Part shown: positions 25,785 through 33,088 of the stretch, piece by piece
How positions within the stretch are numbered: the stretch's first letter is position 1
How the letters are laid out: every line of letters begins with the position of its first letter
Source of the DNA: Sunxiuqinia rutila
GTDB lineage: Bacteria; Bacteroidota; Bacteroidia; Bacteroidales; Prolixibacteraceae
Direction of reading: 5' to 3'
Length of the DNA stretch: 64,000 nucleotides
Assembly (NCBI RefSeq): GCF_050589705.1
Contig: NZ_JBNGOT010000005.1
Location: 248,001-312,000 of the forward strand
Made by a program: the position numbers and the translations under genes
Notes under the pieces: generated by a model
Told to the model about the DNA's origin: nothing
Databases searched by the model: none
The model's input: only the letters and a program-made list of their open reading frames with translations

Positions 25785-26864
25785 TTATTGTTTCAGTATT
25801 TCAATCAATTCTTTATTTATATACAAAGTCTCTCTTCCAACTTTTTGAGATTCAAGAATCCCAATATCTTCAAGTTCTTTTAAATATCTTGAAGCAGCTT
25901 TTCTTTCTACCCCTAATTTATTTACAACAAATTCAATTTTCGAATATGGTTGTTCAAATAACAATTCAACAAGTTCTTTTCTATAAAGTTTGGGAGCTTT
26001 TTCTTGTACTTTAACTATTGTAGAATCTAGTTGGTCTTTGATATTTGTAATTCTTGTGATTGTATCTTTTGATGTGCTTTCAACAGCTTTAAGCATAAAC
26101 ATTATCCATTCTTCCCATTTCCCTTGTCGATTTGTTTGATTTAAAAGTCGGTAATATTTTGGCTTATTGGCAATAATATAAGAGCTTAGGTATAAAATTG
26201 GAACATCAATCAATTCATTTAATATTAAATACAAAATATTTAAAATCCGACCTGTTCTACCATTTCCATCATAAAATGGGTGAATGCTTTCAAACTGACA
26301 ATGCAATATCGCCAAGTTTATCAATGGCGACAAATCATCCTGCTGGTTGAAATGGTTTATAAAATTGGAAAGCAAGTCAAGTATTTCAGCTTTATCTTGT
26401 GGTGGAGTGTAAACTATTTCTCCTGTTGCATCATTTTTTAATACAGTTCCTGGTGTACTTCTAATCCCAGCAGTATTGTCAACCAATTCTTGTTGAATGC
26501 TCACAATATCATTAACCCTTATAAATCCTTGTTTTTTAGCAAGGTCATATCCTTGAAATATTGCTTTTCGGTAATTTACAACTTCCTTTGTCTCAGGTGA
26601 AATGTGAGTTTTATTAATAGTCAATGCTTTATAAAGCTCATCTTGTGTCGTAATAATATTTTCAATTTCCGAACTATCTTTTGCTTCCTGCAAAACTATG
26701 GCGTTAATCAGCATTTCTTGGTTAGGAATTGTCTTCGCAATTCCTTTTAACTCAGCTAATGCAGCAGTGGACTTGTTTGTTTGTCTAAGAATTTCAATTG
26801 TTTCCACTTTTTCTCTAAGAGGTGGAAGTTTCTCAAGTTGATAACGTGGTGCATTTTGTCCCAT
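25785..26864 (-). CDS. Fic-domain protein (class II AMPylase type)
   Basis: A 359-residue Fic protein, a family that transfers AMP (or another phosphate-containing group) from a nucleotide to a hydroxyl of a target protein. The Fic_N region carries an N-terminal autoinhibitory motif, S64-x3-E68-N69, which marks class II, where the inhibitory helix precedes the Fic core. The core has the canonical 'HPFYDGNGRTGR' (195-206) with catalytic H195. The C-terminus (~290-355) looks like a winged-helix DNA-binding domain ('KLGVERKAASRYLKELEDIG'). All key residues are intact. It is more AT-rich than its neighbours and lies between two group II intron tails and an attC-like repeat, suggesting recent acquisition. 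No antitoxin gene is adjacent; inhibition is built in. Confidence 0.92.
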   Translation of the reverse strand: MGQNAPRYQLEKLPPLREKVETIEILRQTNKSTAALAELKGIAKTIPNQEMLINAIVLQEAKDSSEIENIITTQDELYKALTINKTHISPETKEVVNYRKAIFQGYDLAKKQGFIRVNDIVSIQQELVDNTAGIRSTPGTVLKNDATGEIVYTPPQDKAEILDLLSNFINHFNQQDDLSPLINLAILHCQFESIHPFYDGNGRTGRILNILYLILNELIDVPILYLSSYIIANKPKYYRLLNQTNRQGKWEEWIMFMLKAVESTSKDTITRITNIKDQLDSTIVKVQEKAPKLYRKELVELLFEQPYSKIEFVVNKLGVERKAASRYLKELEDIGILESQKVGRETLYINKELIEILKQ

Positions 26865-26881
26865 ATTCTTTTTATTTGTCC

Positions 26882-26889
26882 CAAAAATA
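26882..26889 (-). promoter_or_regulatory. Putative fic -7 box (TATTTTTG)
   Basis: Minus-strand TATTTTTG, 18 bp before the fic start, fits TAnnTTTG. TTTGTA is repeated just upstream and ATTTGT/ACAAAT flank the box, possible operator half-sites. Confidence 0.4.
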
Positions 26890-26937
26890 CAAATTATGGT
26901 ACAAATATCAATATCTGCAGTGTGTTTCTTGCATGAA

Positions 26938-27073
26938 GCCTAACGTTAAATGTGTGTTGCGTAAGGGATTACGGAGTTCAAACCTATCAATTAGCTACTA
27001 TAAATTAATGCGAGCGAAAACGCCCGAAAACTGAAGAACCCCTTATGCACTATACAAATTTTTAGAGTTAAAT
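26938..27073 (+). repeat. attC-like imperfect inverted repeat (possible integron-type recombination site)
   Basis: The element starts with GCCTAAC (fits RYYYAAC) and ends with GTTAAAT (fits GTTRRRY) 136 bp apart. Inside, a 20-bp block ending GCGTAAGGGATT (26951-26970) pairs imperfectly with the reverse complement of AACCCCTTATGCACTATACA (27038-27057), with 15 of 20 positions complementary. Size and end boxes resemble a long attC site (VCR type). No integrase is visible in the window, so this may equally be a decayed MITE. Confidence 0.35.
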
Positions 27074-27077
27074 GGTA

Positions 27078-27125
27078 GTGTGATGCATGAAATTATTCCA
27101 GAGGGTGTAAGTCCCTTATGCCGCG
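27078..27125 (+). mobile_element. Group II intron 5' fragment (domain I-like)
   Basis: 'GTGTGATGCATGAAATTATT', then 'GAGGGTGTAAGTCCCTTATG', resembles the GUGxxAxGxAUGAA...GGGUGcAAGUCCC segment of bacterial group II introns. It is cut off by the first REP-like hairpin at 27129. Assigned by recalled motif, so tentative. Confidence 0.4.
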
Positions 27126-27128
27126 CTG

Positions 27129-27149
27129 CCGCACGATTGTATCGCGTGG
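27129..27149. repeat. REP-like hairpin, left copy
   Basis: CCGCACGAT-TGT-ATCGCGTGG forms a 9-bp hairpin with two non-Watson-Crick positions. It is in inverted orientation to the copy at 27314-27334 and flanks the transposase stub, as REP elements flank REP-associated transposases. Confidence 0.55.
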
Positions 27150-27159
27150 TCTTTAGACG

Positions 27160-27306
27160 CTACTTGACAACAATGACATTATTCAATACCCCTTTTTCGC
27201 CTGAATAGTCCACAGCACTGCTATACCAATAATCTTCAGCTATGAAAACCAATCCTGCTTCAACCGGATTATTAGGGATGTAATCTATTTTCTCATCAAT
27301 AATTTT
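27160..27306 (-). pseudogene. C-terminal stub of a REP-associated tyrosine (Y1/IS200-like) transposase
   Basis: About 48 residues remain, including 'KIDYIPNNPVEAGLV' and 'AEDYWYSSAVDYSG', the characteristic end of Y1_Tnp/RAYT proteins (consensus of the type YIHNNPVxAGLV...PEDYxYSSAxxY). The catalytic HUH motif and Tyr are gone, so it is inactive. The open frame continues upstream for about 15 codons into the group II intron tail, which is not transposase-like. REP-like hairpins lie on both sides. Confidence 0.7.
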
Positions 27307-27313
27307 GATTAAA

Positions 27314-27334
27314 CCACGCGATGAAATCGCGCGG
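27314..27334. repeat. REP-like hairpin, right copy
   Basis: CCACGCGAT-GAA-ATCGCGCGG, a 9-bp hairpin with one mismatch. It is the inverted counterpart of 27129-27149 and abuts the remaining end of the transposase stub. Confidence 0.6.
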
Positions 27335-27404
27335 AAGCAGGGGAGGTTCACGTACGGTTCTGTGAGAAGTTAGGGGTGGAATTCCCCTAGCTTACTCGAC
27401 TCCC
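27335..27404 (+). mobile_element. Group II intron 3' tail (domain V/VI-like)
   Basis: 'GGTTCACGTACGGTTCTGTG' followed by 'AGGGGTGGAATTCCCCTAGC' and 'TTACTCGACT' is close to the domain V 3' strand, domain VI and 3' terminus of common bacterial group II introns. The 5' strand of domain V is missing, so the piece is truncated and cannot splice. Confidence 0.6.
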
Positions 27405-27410
27405 AATAGT

Positions 27411-28220
27411 TTATTTCTCATATATTAAAGTTGCATAAAGAGCAATACTTCCTGGTAATTTTTCCCAATTGGCTTGACTCGCAGGTCTGTAATAACTTTT
27501 TATTCCAAGTAGGGAAACACTAAAAGCAGGGCTTTTCCCTTCAATTAGTTCATATGATAGAAAGGTGTCGTCACTTAGCATAATTTGATAATCGCTCACA
27601 TTAAATGTATTTGTACCTAGGAGCAGCTTACTCCTAAAAAGAATATTTTTTACTGATTTTAATTCGCCTGGTTTCTTTTTTTCTACTGAATAGATCTTGA
27701 TACGAAAAGTTACTGAATCTTTAGGAACAGAAGCAAGATTCATTCGAATATTAGTAAGAAAAGCATTCTTTTTCACAGGTAAATATGAAGCTAACTCAAC
27801 TCCTCCTTTATTAACTTTTGCTCCTGTCTGAACTACTTTGCTAGATGTTTGTGTACCAACAATCCTTGCCTTAGTTGTTTTTGCCTTTATGACCACTTCA
27901 TCTATTGGATAAATCTTTTTTTCGAGAAATATATTTATGGGAAGTTGTTTTGAAATAATTTCATTAATTGTAATATCTCTAGTCTCAAAACCAATTGCTG
28001 AAATCCGTAGCGTATCTTTCGTTTTTAATTCTTTGATAATTAGTTCAAAATTCCCATTAGTATCAGATATTGTACCGATAGATTTTCCTAAAATGCCAAT
28101 ATTTGAATAGCTAATCGACCTATTGTCCTCTTTACTTACTATTTTCCCATTTATAGTTTGACTAAACGTATTGTAAAGAGAAAGAAGAAGGGTTAATGTC
28201 AAAATTGCAAAATGCTTCAT
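27411..28220 (-). CDS. Exported protein with carboxypeptidase-D-like regulatory domain
   Basis: 269 residues from the Met at 28220. An earlier in-frame Met adds seven residues, but the later one starts the signal peptide 'MKHFAILTLTLLLSLYNTFSQ' directly. Residues ~22-100 form a CarboxypepD_reg-like/TonB-associated beta-sandwich ('INGKIVSKEDNRSISYSNIG', 'ISDTNGNFELII', 'LRISAIGFETRDI'). Then comes 'PIDEVVIKAKTTKARIVGTQ', which resembles the junction to a TonB plug but no plug or barrel follows. The C-terminal ~150 residues are of unknown fold. Such stand-alone proteins are frequent in Bacteroidota with no known function. AT-rich; part of the variable island. Confidence 0.75.
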   Translation of the reverse strand: MKHFAILTLTLLLSLYNTFSQTINGKIVSKEDNRSISYSNIGILGKSIGTISDTNGNFELIIKELKTKDTLRISAIGFETRDITINEIISKQLPINIFLEKKIYPIDEVVIKAKTTKARIVGTQTSSKVVQTGAKVNKGGVELASYLPVKKNAFLTNIRMNLASVPKDSVTFRIKIYSVEKKKPGELKSVKNILFRSKLLLGTNTFNVSDYQIMLSDDTFLSYELIEGKSPAFSVSLLGIKSYYRPASQANWEKLPGSIALYATLIYEK

Positions 28221-28501
28221 TTTTAAAATTATTGGTAACACTCGTATCCCCGCAGTCTTGGGGATATATTCACTTTAGCTGGATGTGTTTTTGCTGGTTA
28301 AAACGCTGCTTGTGTGCGGTGGGTGTCCGTTGGTTAGTACTGTCATTGGTTTTTTCTTTTTAGGTTTCGCCGATCAATTTACAAAACTTTACAAAATGTA
28401 TACATCAGGATGGGCATTTTTATTTTGGTTCGAAACAACTGAAATCCTGCCTGTCCTTTGATTGAGCGAAGCGGCAACGCAAGCTGTCTTGAGTTTGCAA
28501 T
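28221..28501. other. Short intergenic region of the island, no gene seen
   Basis: Contains a direct repeat TTTACAAAAC-TTTACAAAAT near 28378-28398 and no open frame of note. It lies between the regulatory-domain gene and the 21-bp repeat array. Confidence 0.4.
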
Positions 28502-28921
28502 TCAATTCTTATAAGGGTCTGCATACTTATTAAGTCCGGGTATACCCAAGACCTTTTCCCCGCTCCTCAAGATTAGGGCTTTAGTTGGTAAACGCATGAC
28601 CGATTTTTCAATTGATCTCATTTCCCCGGCTTGCCGCGTCCTGCCGATGTTCTGGCGCCCCGCCGACACCGTCTGGCTGGTCGCTGAGTTCGTCTGGCAG
28701 GTTGGCGACATGGTCTGGCGAGTCGCTGAGTTCATCTGGCTCTTCGGCACCATCGTCTGGCTACTTGCCGACATCGTCTGGCCTTTCTCCGGGTTCGTCC
28801 GGCTAGTCGCTGTGATCGTCTGGCGATTAGGCACCATTGTCTGGCTCATCGCTGAGTTCGTCCGGCAGTTCGGCACCATTGTCTGGCGGGTTGCTGAGTT
28901 CGTCTGGCTACCAGGCACCAT
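28502..28921 (-). CDS. Possible low-complexity heptad-repeat protein
   Basis: A 139-residue open frame. About 85 residues are 7-residue repeats of the form Q-T-(N/M)-S/V-A/P-T/N-x, then a non-repeat tail with 'RSIEKSVMRLPTKALILRSG'. Because the repeat unit is 21 bp and lacks stops, frames on both strands are open (the + strand reads VW-rich heptads), so openness is weak evidence. I prefer the minus frame because its tail looks soluble and ordered and the Q/T/S repeat is more protein-like, but it may be entirely non-coding. No family recognised. Confidence 0.25.
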   Translation of the reverse strand: MVPGSQTNSATRQTMVPNCRTNSAMSQTMVPNRQTITATSRTNPEKGQTMSASSQTMVPKSQMNSATRQTMSPTCQTNSATSQTVSAGRQNIGRTRQAGEMRSIEKSVMRLPTKALILRSGEKVLGIPGLNKYADPYKN

Positions 28922-28943
28922 CGTCCGGAGGGTGGGGGGATTG
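28629..28943. repeat. 21-bp tandem repeat array
   Basis: Twelve full 21-bp units (28671-28922) each begin GTCTGGC or a one-base variant (GTCCGGC, ATCTGGC), with degenerate units before (28629-28670) and after. The 14-bp variable half alternates mainly between a CGCTGAGTTC type and a GGCACCATC/T type. GC-rich against an AT-rich background. No spacers, so not CRISPR. Confidence 0.85.
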
Positions 28944-28969
28944 CCAAAGCTATTTGAAAACCCTACAGC

Positions 28970-29025
28970 CCGAAGGCACGAACGTACGAAGGTATGAAGT
29001 CACGAAGGCACGAGGTCACGAAACT
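28970..29025. repeat. Degenerate 7-bp repeats (GCACGAA-like)
   Basis: Successive 7-mers of the type GCACGAA/GTACGAA/GTCACGA run through this stretch. Similar short runs recur near 29200-29220, 29290-29320 and 29490-29530, linking the larger repeat copies. Confidence 0.6.
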
Positions 29026-29071
29026 GTCAACATCCAACTTCTCTATTTCGCCGAAAGAACAAGATTTCACA

Positions 29072-29231
29072 CCTTACGCTAGTGGTTGGATTTCCTTCTC
29101 TTCTCGAAGGGAAGGTGTCCCGGGAACCGGGACGGATGGGTTAAGAGGAGCAAGGAAACAGGCAGAAGGGAGAAGGCATGAGCTCACGAGCTCAGGAACG
29201 CACGAACGTAGGAAGTCACGCACAATCTGAA
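29072..29231. repeat. 160-bp direct repeat, copy A
   Basis: Starts CCTTACGCTAGTGGTTGG, includes the CCTTCTCttctcGAAGGGAAGG hairpin and GTCCCGGGAACCGGGACGG, and ends GTCACGCACAATCTGAA. It matches 29381-29540 with only scattered substitutions. Non-coding; looks like an interspersed chromosomal repeat. Confidence 0.85.
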
Positions 29232-29380
29232 TAACTGATAACCGATAACTGACCTTTTAACCGCCAAGTCGCTAAGAGAACGCGAAGAAAGAAGGCACGA
29301 AGGCATGAACGTACGGAGTCACGCACAATCTGAGAATCTGAACATCCGAAAATCTATTTTTAATCCAATTCGAAAACGCT

Positions 29381-29540
29381 CCTTACGCTGGTGGTTGGAC
29401 TTCCTTCTCTTCTCGAAGGGAAGGTGTCCCGGGCACCGGGACGGATGGGTTAAGAGGAGCAAGGAAACAGGCAGAAAGGAGAAGGAACGAGCTCAAGAAC
29501 GCACGAACGCACGAACGTAGGAAGTCACGTACAATCTGAA
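29381..29540. repeat. 160-bp direct repeat, copy B
   Basis: Second copy of 29072-29231, same length and orientation, differing at scattered bases such as GGCACCGGGAC for GGAACCGGGAC. Just downstream (29560-29582) is GGCTTCGCTTCGCTCGCAATG, another short palindromic-type repeat. Confidence 0.85.
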
Positions 29541-29757
29541 AACCGACAATAGCCTACCGATGGCTTCGCTTCGCTCGCAATGACGGAATTGGAACTCAGG
29601 TACTCAGCATTTAAAATTATCGATTCGCTGTTCGTTGGCGATCAGAACAGGGAAGCACTTGAAGGCTGATGCCCGATTTCTCAAGCTTTTTTTGTAGTTT
29701 CGGTTTTAATTTTGAGATCGAGTGCCCGGCTCCCGGGCTTTGAATAAGCTTATTGGT

Positions 29758-31044
29758 ATGGTATTAAATTACATATGGATCGGATTCTTTCTGGTGGCCT
29801 TTGTGGTTGCTCTTATTCGCGTGATGGGATATTTGTTTCGCGACTTTTTTGCCGATGCGCTGGGCATTATTTTCACCGAAGTTGACCTGCATGTTTTTAA
29901 GGACATGGTGGATGCCTCCTTTTCGATGGCTACCGCCAGTGTCGAATTGATTATTGCGTTAATCGGTGTAATGGTGCTGTGGCTGGGCATTATGAAAGTT
30001 GGCGAAGACGGGGGGGCGGTGAACATTATTGCCCGGATTTTCGGACCGTTTTTTAACAAGCTTTTCCCGGAGCTGCCTAAAAATCATAAATCGATTGGGG
30101 CCATGATGATGAACCTTTCGGCCAATATGCTGGGGCTGGACAATGCGGCAACACCGCTGGGCCTGAAAGCCATGGAGGACTTGCAGGAGCTGAACGTGGA
30201 AAAGGACAAAGCCTCGAACGCGCAGATTATGTTTTTGGTGCTGAATACCTCGGGGCTGACGGTGATTCCGGTGAGTATTCTGGCTTACCGGGTGGCTGCT
30301 GAGTCGCAAATGGTTTCGGTGGTTTTCCTGCCCATCTTGTTAGCCACCTATTTCTCCACCCTTGCCGGTCTCATTTCGGTATCAATCTACCAACGAATCA
30401 ATCTTTTTAACAAAACCGTGCTGGCCTACCTTGGAACAGCAACCGCTTTGATTGCCGCCCTGTTGTGGTGGTTCTCCGGCATGACACAGGAGCAAATCAC
30501 CGAGGTATCGTCTTTTGGCGGTAACCTGATCATCTTTCTGATTATTATTTCTTTTATCTTTTTGGCATTTCGAAAGAAGATTGACGTTTACAATTCCTTC
30601 ATTACCGGGGCGAAAGATGGGTTCAATGTGGCCATTAAAATCATCCCTTACCTGGTGGCCATGTTGGTCGGAATCGGCGTATTCCGGGCATCGGGAGCCA
30701 TGGATTTGGTGATAAGTGGCATTAAAGGACTGGTTTCGCTGGTTGGGCTGAACACCGACTTTGTGGATGCCCTGCCCGTAGCTTTGATGAAACCGTTGAG
30801 TGGGAGCGGGGCACGCGGCGCCATGCTCGAAATTTACAATAACCCCGGTTTTGGGCCCGACTCTTTTGCCGGCTTGTTGTCCTCGGTTTTTCAAGGCTCA
30901 ACCGAAACCACCTTTTATACCCTGGCGGTTTACTTTGGCGCGGTCGGAATATCAAGAACCCGCTATACGGTGGTGTGCGGCTTAATTGCTGACCTTACCG
31001 GGATTATTGCAGCGATTCTGATCGCTTACCTGTTCTTTCATTAG
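29758..31044 (+). CDS. Nucleoside-recognition (SpmA/SpmB fusion-like) membrane protein
   Basis: 428 residues from the ATG at 29758. A GTG further upstream would add 12 residues without membrane character, so I reject it. About 10 transmembrane helices in two Gate/nucleoside-recognition domains: the first half has 'GIMKVGEDGGAVNIIARIFG' and 'MNLSANMLGLDNAATPLGLKAM', the SpmA signature, and the second 'LPVALMKPLSGSGARGAMLE' and 'STETTFYTLAVYFGAVG', the SpmB signature. In Bacillus SpmA and SpmB act in spore-core dehydration. In non-sporulating Bacteroidota the fused form is widespread and presumed to be a transporter of unknown substrate. It ends in a 4-bp overlap with the convergent Dabb gene. 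Confidence 0.88.
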   Translation: MVLNYIWIGFFLVAFVVALIRVMGYLFRDFFADALGIIFTEVDLHVFKDMVDASFSMATASVELIIALIGVMVLWLGIMKVGEDGGAVNIIARIFGPFFNKLFPELPKNHKSIGAMMMNLSANMLGLDNAATPLGLKAMEDLQELNVEKDKASNAQIMFLVLNTSGLTVIPVSILAYRVAAESQMVSVVFLPILLATYFSTLAGLISVSIYQRINLFNKTVLAYLGTATALIAALLWWFSGMTQEQITEVSSFGGNLIIFLIIISFIFLAFRKKIDVYNSFITGAKDGFNVAIKIIPYLVAMLVGIGVFRASGAMDLVISGIKGLVSLVGLNTDFVDALPVALMKPLSGSGARGAMLEIYNNPGFGPDSFAGLLSSVFQGSTETTFYTLAVYFGAVGISRTRYTVVCGLIADLTGIIAAILIAYLFFH

Positions 31045-31451
31045 AGGGCATCGTAAACAATCACCTTTTCCCATAAATCGCCATACTCTTCAATAAATTT
31101 CAGATGAGTCGGATGGGTTTGGTATGTTTCCTGGTCGGCCGGATTGTCGAAAACAACCAGGTAGGAATAGCTGAACGAATCATCCACCACCTCGCGGTTG
31201 GACGCAACAGCTTTGCCCCAGTGGTACATTTTAATTTCGGAGATGCTGACCAGCAGTTGCAGGCCTTCCTCAAAGCGTTTGCAATCGGCGGGCTTTTCCG
31301 GGTGTTTAAGCCAGAAATAAACCTGGTGCATGAAACTGCCTTTCAGCGCAATTTGCATCCCATTTGCCGGAGCCGAATGGATCAATTGCGGAGCCGCTAA
31401 AAGACTTGCTCCGGCCAGTGACTTCTTCAAGAATGAACGTCGATTTTTCAT
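31041..31451 (-). CDS. Exported Dabb (stress-responsive A/B barrel) domain protein
   Basis: A 136-residue protein. The N-terminus 'MKNRRSFLKKSLAGASLLAAP' is a Tat-type signal (RRSFLK), so it is probably exported. The mature ~100 residues are a Dabb ferredoxin-like domain: 'GSFMHQVYFWLKHPEK', 'FEEGLQLLVSI', 'YSYLVVFDNPADQETYQTHPTHLKF'. Dabb domains dimerise and some bind small ligands; no enzymatic role can be assigned here. It sits after kdsA on the same strand with a 105-bp gap and overlaps the end of the convergent membrane-protein gene by 4 bp. Confidence 0.88.
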   Translation of the reverse strand: MKNRRSFLKKSLAGASLLAAPQLIHSAPANGMQIALKGSFMHQVYFWLKHPEKPADCKRFEEGLQLLVSISEIKMYHWGKAVASNREVVDDSFSYSYLVVFDNPADQETYQTHPTHLKFIEEYGDLWEKVIVYDAL

Positions 31452-31556
31452 AATCAGTTATGGTTTTAGGTGAAGAAACAGCTGAAAACGTCCGCTTAAG
31501 TTGGTGGAATCGTGTTCAGCTGCCTCTTACTGGTTTTTACGGTTTTGTGCGTTGGC

Positions 31557-32363
31557 CTACAGCTGATCAACAACCTGTTTAAGTTTAACCAGTTTGGTCA
31601 GCAGGTCTTCCAACAGATCAAGTTTCAGCATATTGGCTCCATCCGATTTGGCAACTGCCGGATTGGGGTGCGTTTCAATAAAAATTCCATCAGCACCAAC
31701 AGCCATCGCTGCCTTGGCAATGGTTTCAATCAGTTCGGGTTTTCCTCCGGTAACACCACTGGTTTGATTGGGCTGCTGCAGCGAGTGGGTAATGTCCATA
31801 ATCACCGGACAATTGTTCGCCTTCATCACCGGAATGCCCCGGTAGTCAACCACCAAGTCCTGGTAACCAAAGGTGGTTCCGCGCTCGGTAAGCATCACAT
31901 GGTCGTTGCCGGCATCGCGCACTTTGCCAACAGCAAACTGCATGGATTCAGCCGACAAAAATTGGCCTTTCTTGATGTTTACCACTTTGCCGGTTTCGGC
32001 TGCCGCTACCAGCAAGTCGGTTTGGCGGCACAGGAAAGCCGGAATCTGCAACACATCGACATATTCTGCAGCCAAGGCTGCCTCGCTGGCCGAGTGGATA
32101 TCCGTTACGGTAGGAATGTTGAACTTCTCGCCTACAGCTTTCAGAATGCTCAGGGCCTTTTCGTCGCCAATGCCTGTGAAGGAGTCAATCCGCGAGCGGT
32201 TGGCTTTGCGGTACGAACCTTTAAAAACGAATGGAATTTCCAGCCGGTCGCAAATGGTGGCTATTTTTTCTGCTATATCAAAGGCCATTGATTCTCCTTC
32301 AATGACACAAGGACCTGCCAGCAAGAGGAAATTTTTGCCGGCATGTTTAAGTTTTGGAATCAT
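31557..32363 (-). CDS. kdsA: 3-deoxy-8-phosphooctulonate (KDO-8-P) synthase
   Basis: 268 residues from the Met at 32363; the frame extends nine residues further but homology begins at 'MIPKLKHAGKNFLLLAGPCV'. It condenses PEP with arabinose-5-phosphate to KDO-8-phosphate for lipopolysaccharide core synthesis. Visible: 'AGPCVIEGE', 'FKGSYRKANRSRIDSFTGIG', 'TDIHSASEAA', 'QIPAFLCRQTDLL', 'ANNCPVIMDITHSLQQPNQTSG' and 'IFIETHPNP'. A Cys-containing N-terminal motif and an Asn in 'KANN' suggest the metal-independent class (inference from family knowledge). It lies downstream of nadD in the yicC-gmk-nadD run but 143 bp away. Confidence 0.95.
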   Translation of the reverse strand: MIPKLKHAGKNFLLLAGPCVIEGESMAFDIAEKIATICDRLEIPFVFKGSYRKANRSRIDSFTGIGDEKALSILKAVGEKFNIPTVTDIHSASEAALAAEYVDVLQIPAFLCRQTDLLVAAAETGKVVNIKKGQFLSAESMQFAVGKVRDAGNDHVMLTERGTTFGYQDLVVDYRGIPVMKANNCPVIMDITHSLQQPNQTSGVTGGKPELIETIAKAAMAVGADGIFIETHPNPAVAKSDGANMLKLDLLEDLLTKLVKLKQVVDQL

Positions 32364-32506
32364 CTTCTCTTTTTTTAGGCGAAGATACAAATTGCAAGGA
32401 AACCTGAAGGAATTGCTGGCAGAATAATGACCGGCTGAGAGCAGGAGGACGGATGTAAGCGGAAAAACTAGCCCGTTGCCAGGCCGCCAGCTTATGAAAG
32501 CGATAC

Positions 32507-33079
32507 TTACTGATAGAAACGCATTTCTTCGATATAATGCCAGGTAGCCGGTGGAATAAAGTGCCGGATGTCTTTGCCATTGGCAATGGCTTTTCGGATA
32601 AATGAAGCCGAAATTTCCATGACCGGAGCATCGATAAATTGGATGTTGGGATGGCTTTTCAGCTGATCTTTGTCAAAGCCCGGACGCGGATAAACCAGCA
32701 GCTTATAGTTCTCCAGCAGCATGTCCACATTCTTCCATTTATCAATCGATTCGAGGTTATCCGCCCCCATGATCAGGTAGAAATCATACGACGGGTATTG
32801 GTCTTTCAAATACGTCAGCGTATCGATGGTGTAGGAGGGGCGGGGAAGGTTGAACTCGATGGAAGAAGCCTGAAACCGATAATCTTTGCCAATGGCCCGA
32901 TTGACCAATTCAAGCCGCTGGTAGTTGTCCAGCAGCTTTTGCTTGGTTTTAAACGGGCTTTGGGGGCTTACAACAAACCACAGCTGGTCAATTTCAGAAA
33001 ATTCAACCAGGTAGTTGGCAATGGCTAAATGGCCAATATGAATGGGGTTAAATGTTCCGAAATAGAGTCCAACTTTCAT
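32507..33079 (-). CDS. nadD: Nicotinate-nucleotide adenylyltransferase
   Basis: A 190-residue NadD, normal length. It adenylates nicotinate mononucleotide to deamido-NAD in NAD synthesis. The nucleotidyltransferase motif 'GTFNPIHIGHL' ((H/T)xGH) is near residue 8, 'LIMGADNLESIDKWK' in the middle, and the C-terminal 'ISASFIRKAI' corresponds to the ISxTxIR motif. It follows gmk by 9 bp, so yicC, gmk and nadD form an operon. Confidence 0.95.
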   Translation of the reverse strand: MKVGLYFGTFNPIHIGHLAIANYLVEFSEIDQLWFVVSPQSPFKTKQKLLDNYQRLELVNRAIGKDYRFQASSIEFNLPRPSYTIDTLTYLKDQYPSYDFYLIMGADNLESIDKWKNVDMLLENYKLLVYPRPGFDKDQLKSHPNIQFIDAPVMEISASFIRKAIANGKDIRHFIPPATWHYIEEMRFYQ

Positions 33080-33088
33080 AACCGATGT

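Noticed and set aside
28629..28943. CRISPR array
   Set aside because: Units are contiguous 21-bp tandem copies with no unique spacers of constant length, and no cas genes are near.
28596..28997. + strand VW-rich heptad open frame
   Set aside because: The 21-bp repeat lacks stops in several frames on both strands, so openness is not evidence; the very Trp/Val-rich product looks implausible.
29722..29757. GTG start for the SpmA/SpmB-like gene
   Set aside because: It adds 12 residues with no membrane character; the ATG at 29758 directly opens the first transmembrane helix.
31512..32291. Long + strand open frame of 259 codons
   Set aside because: It lies antisense to kdsA, which has full family motifs; the + frame has no recognisable domain and is a composition shadow.
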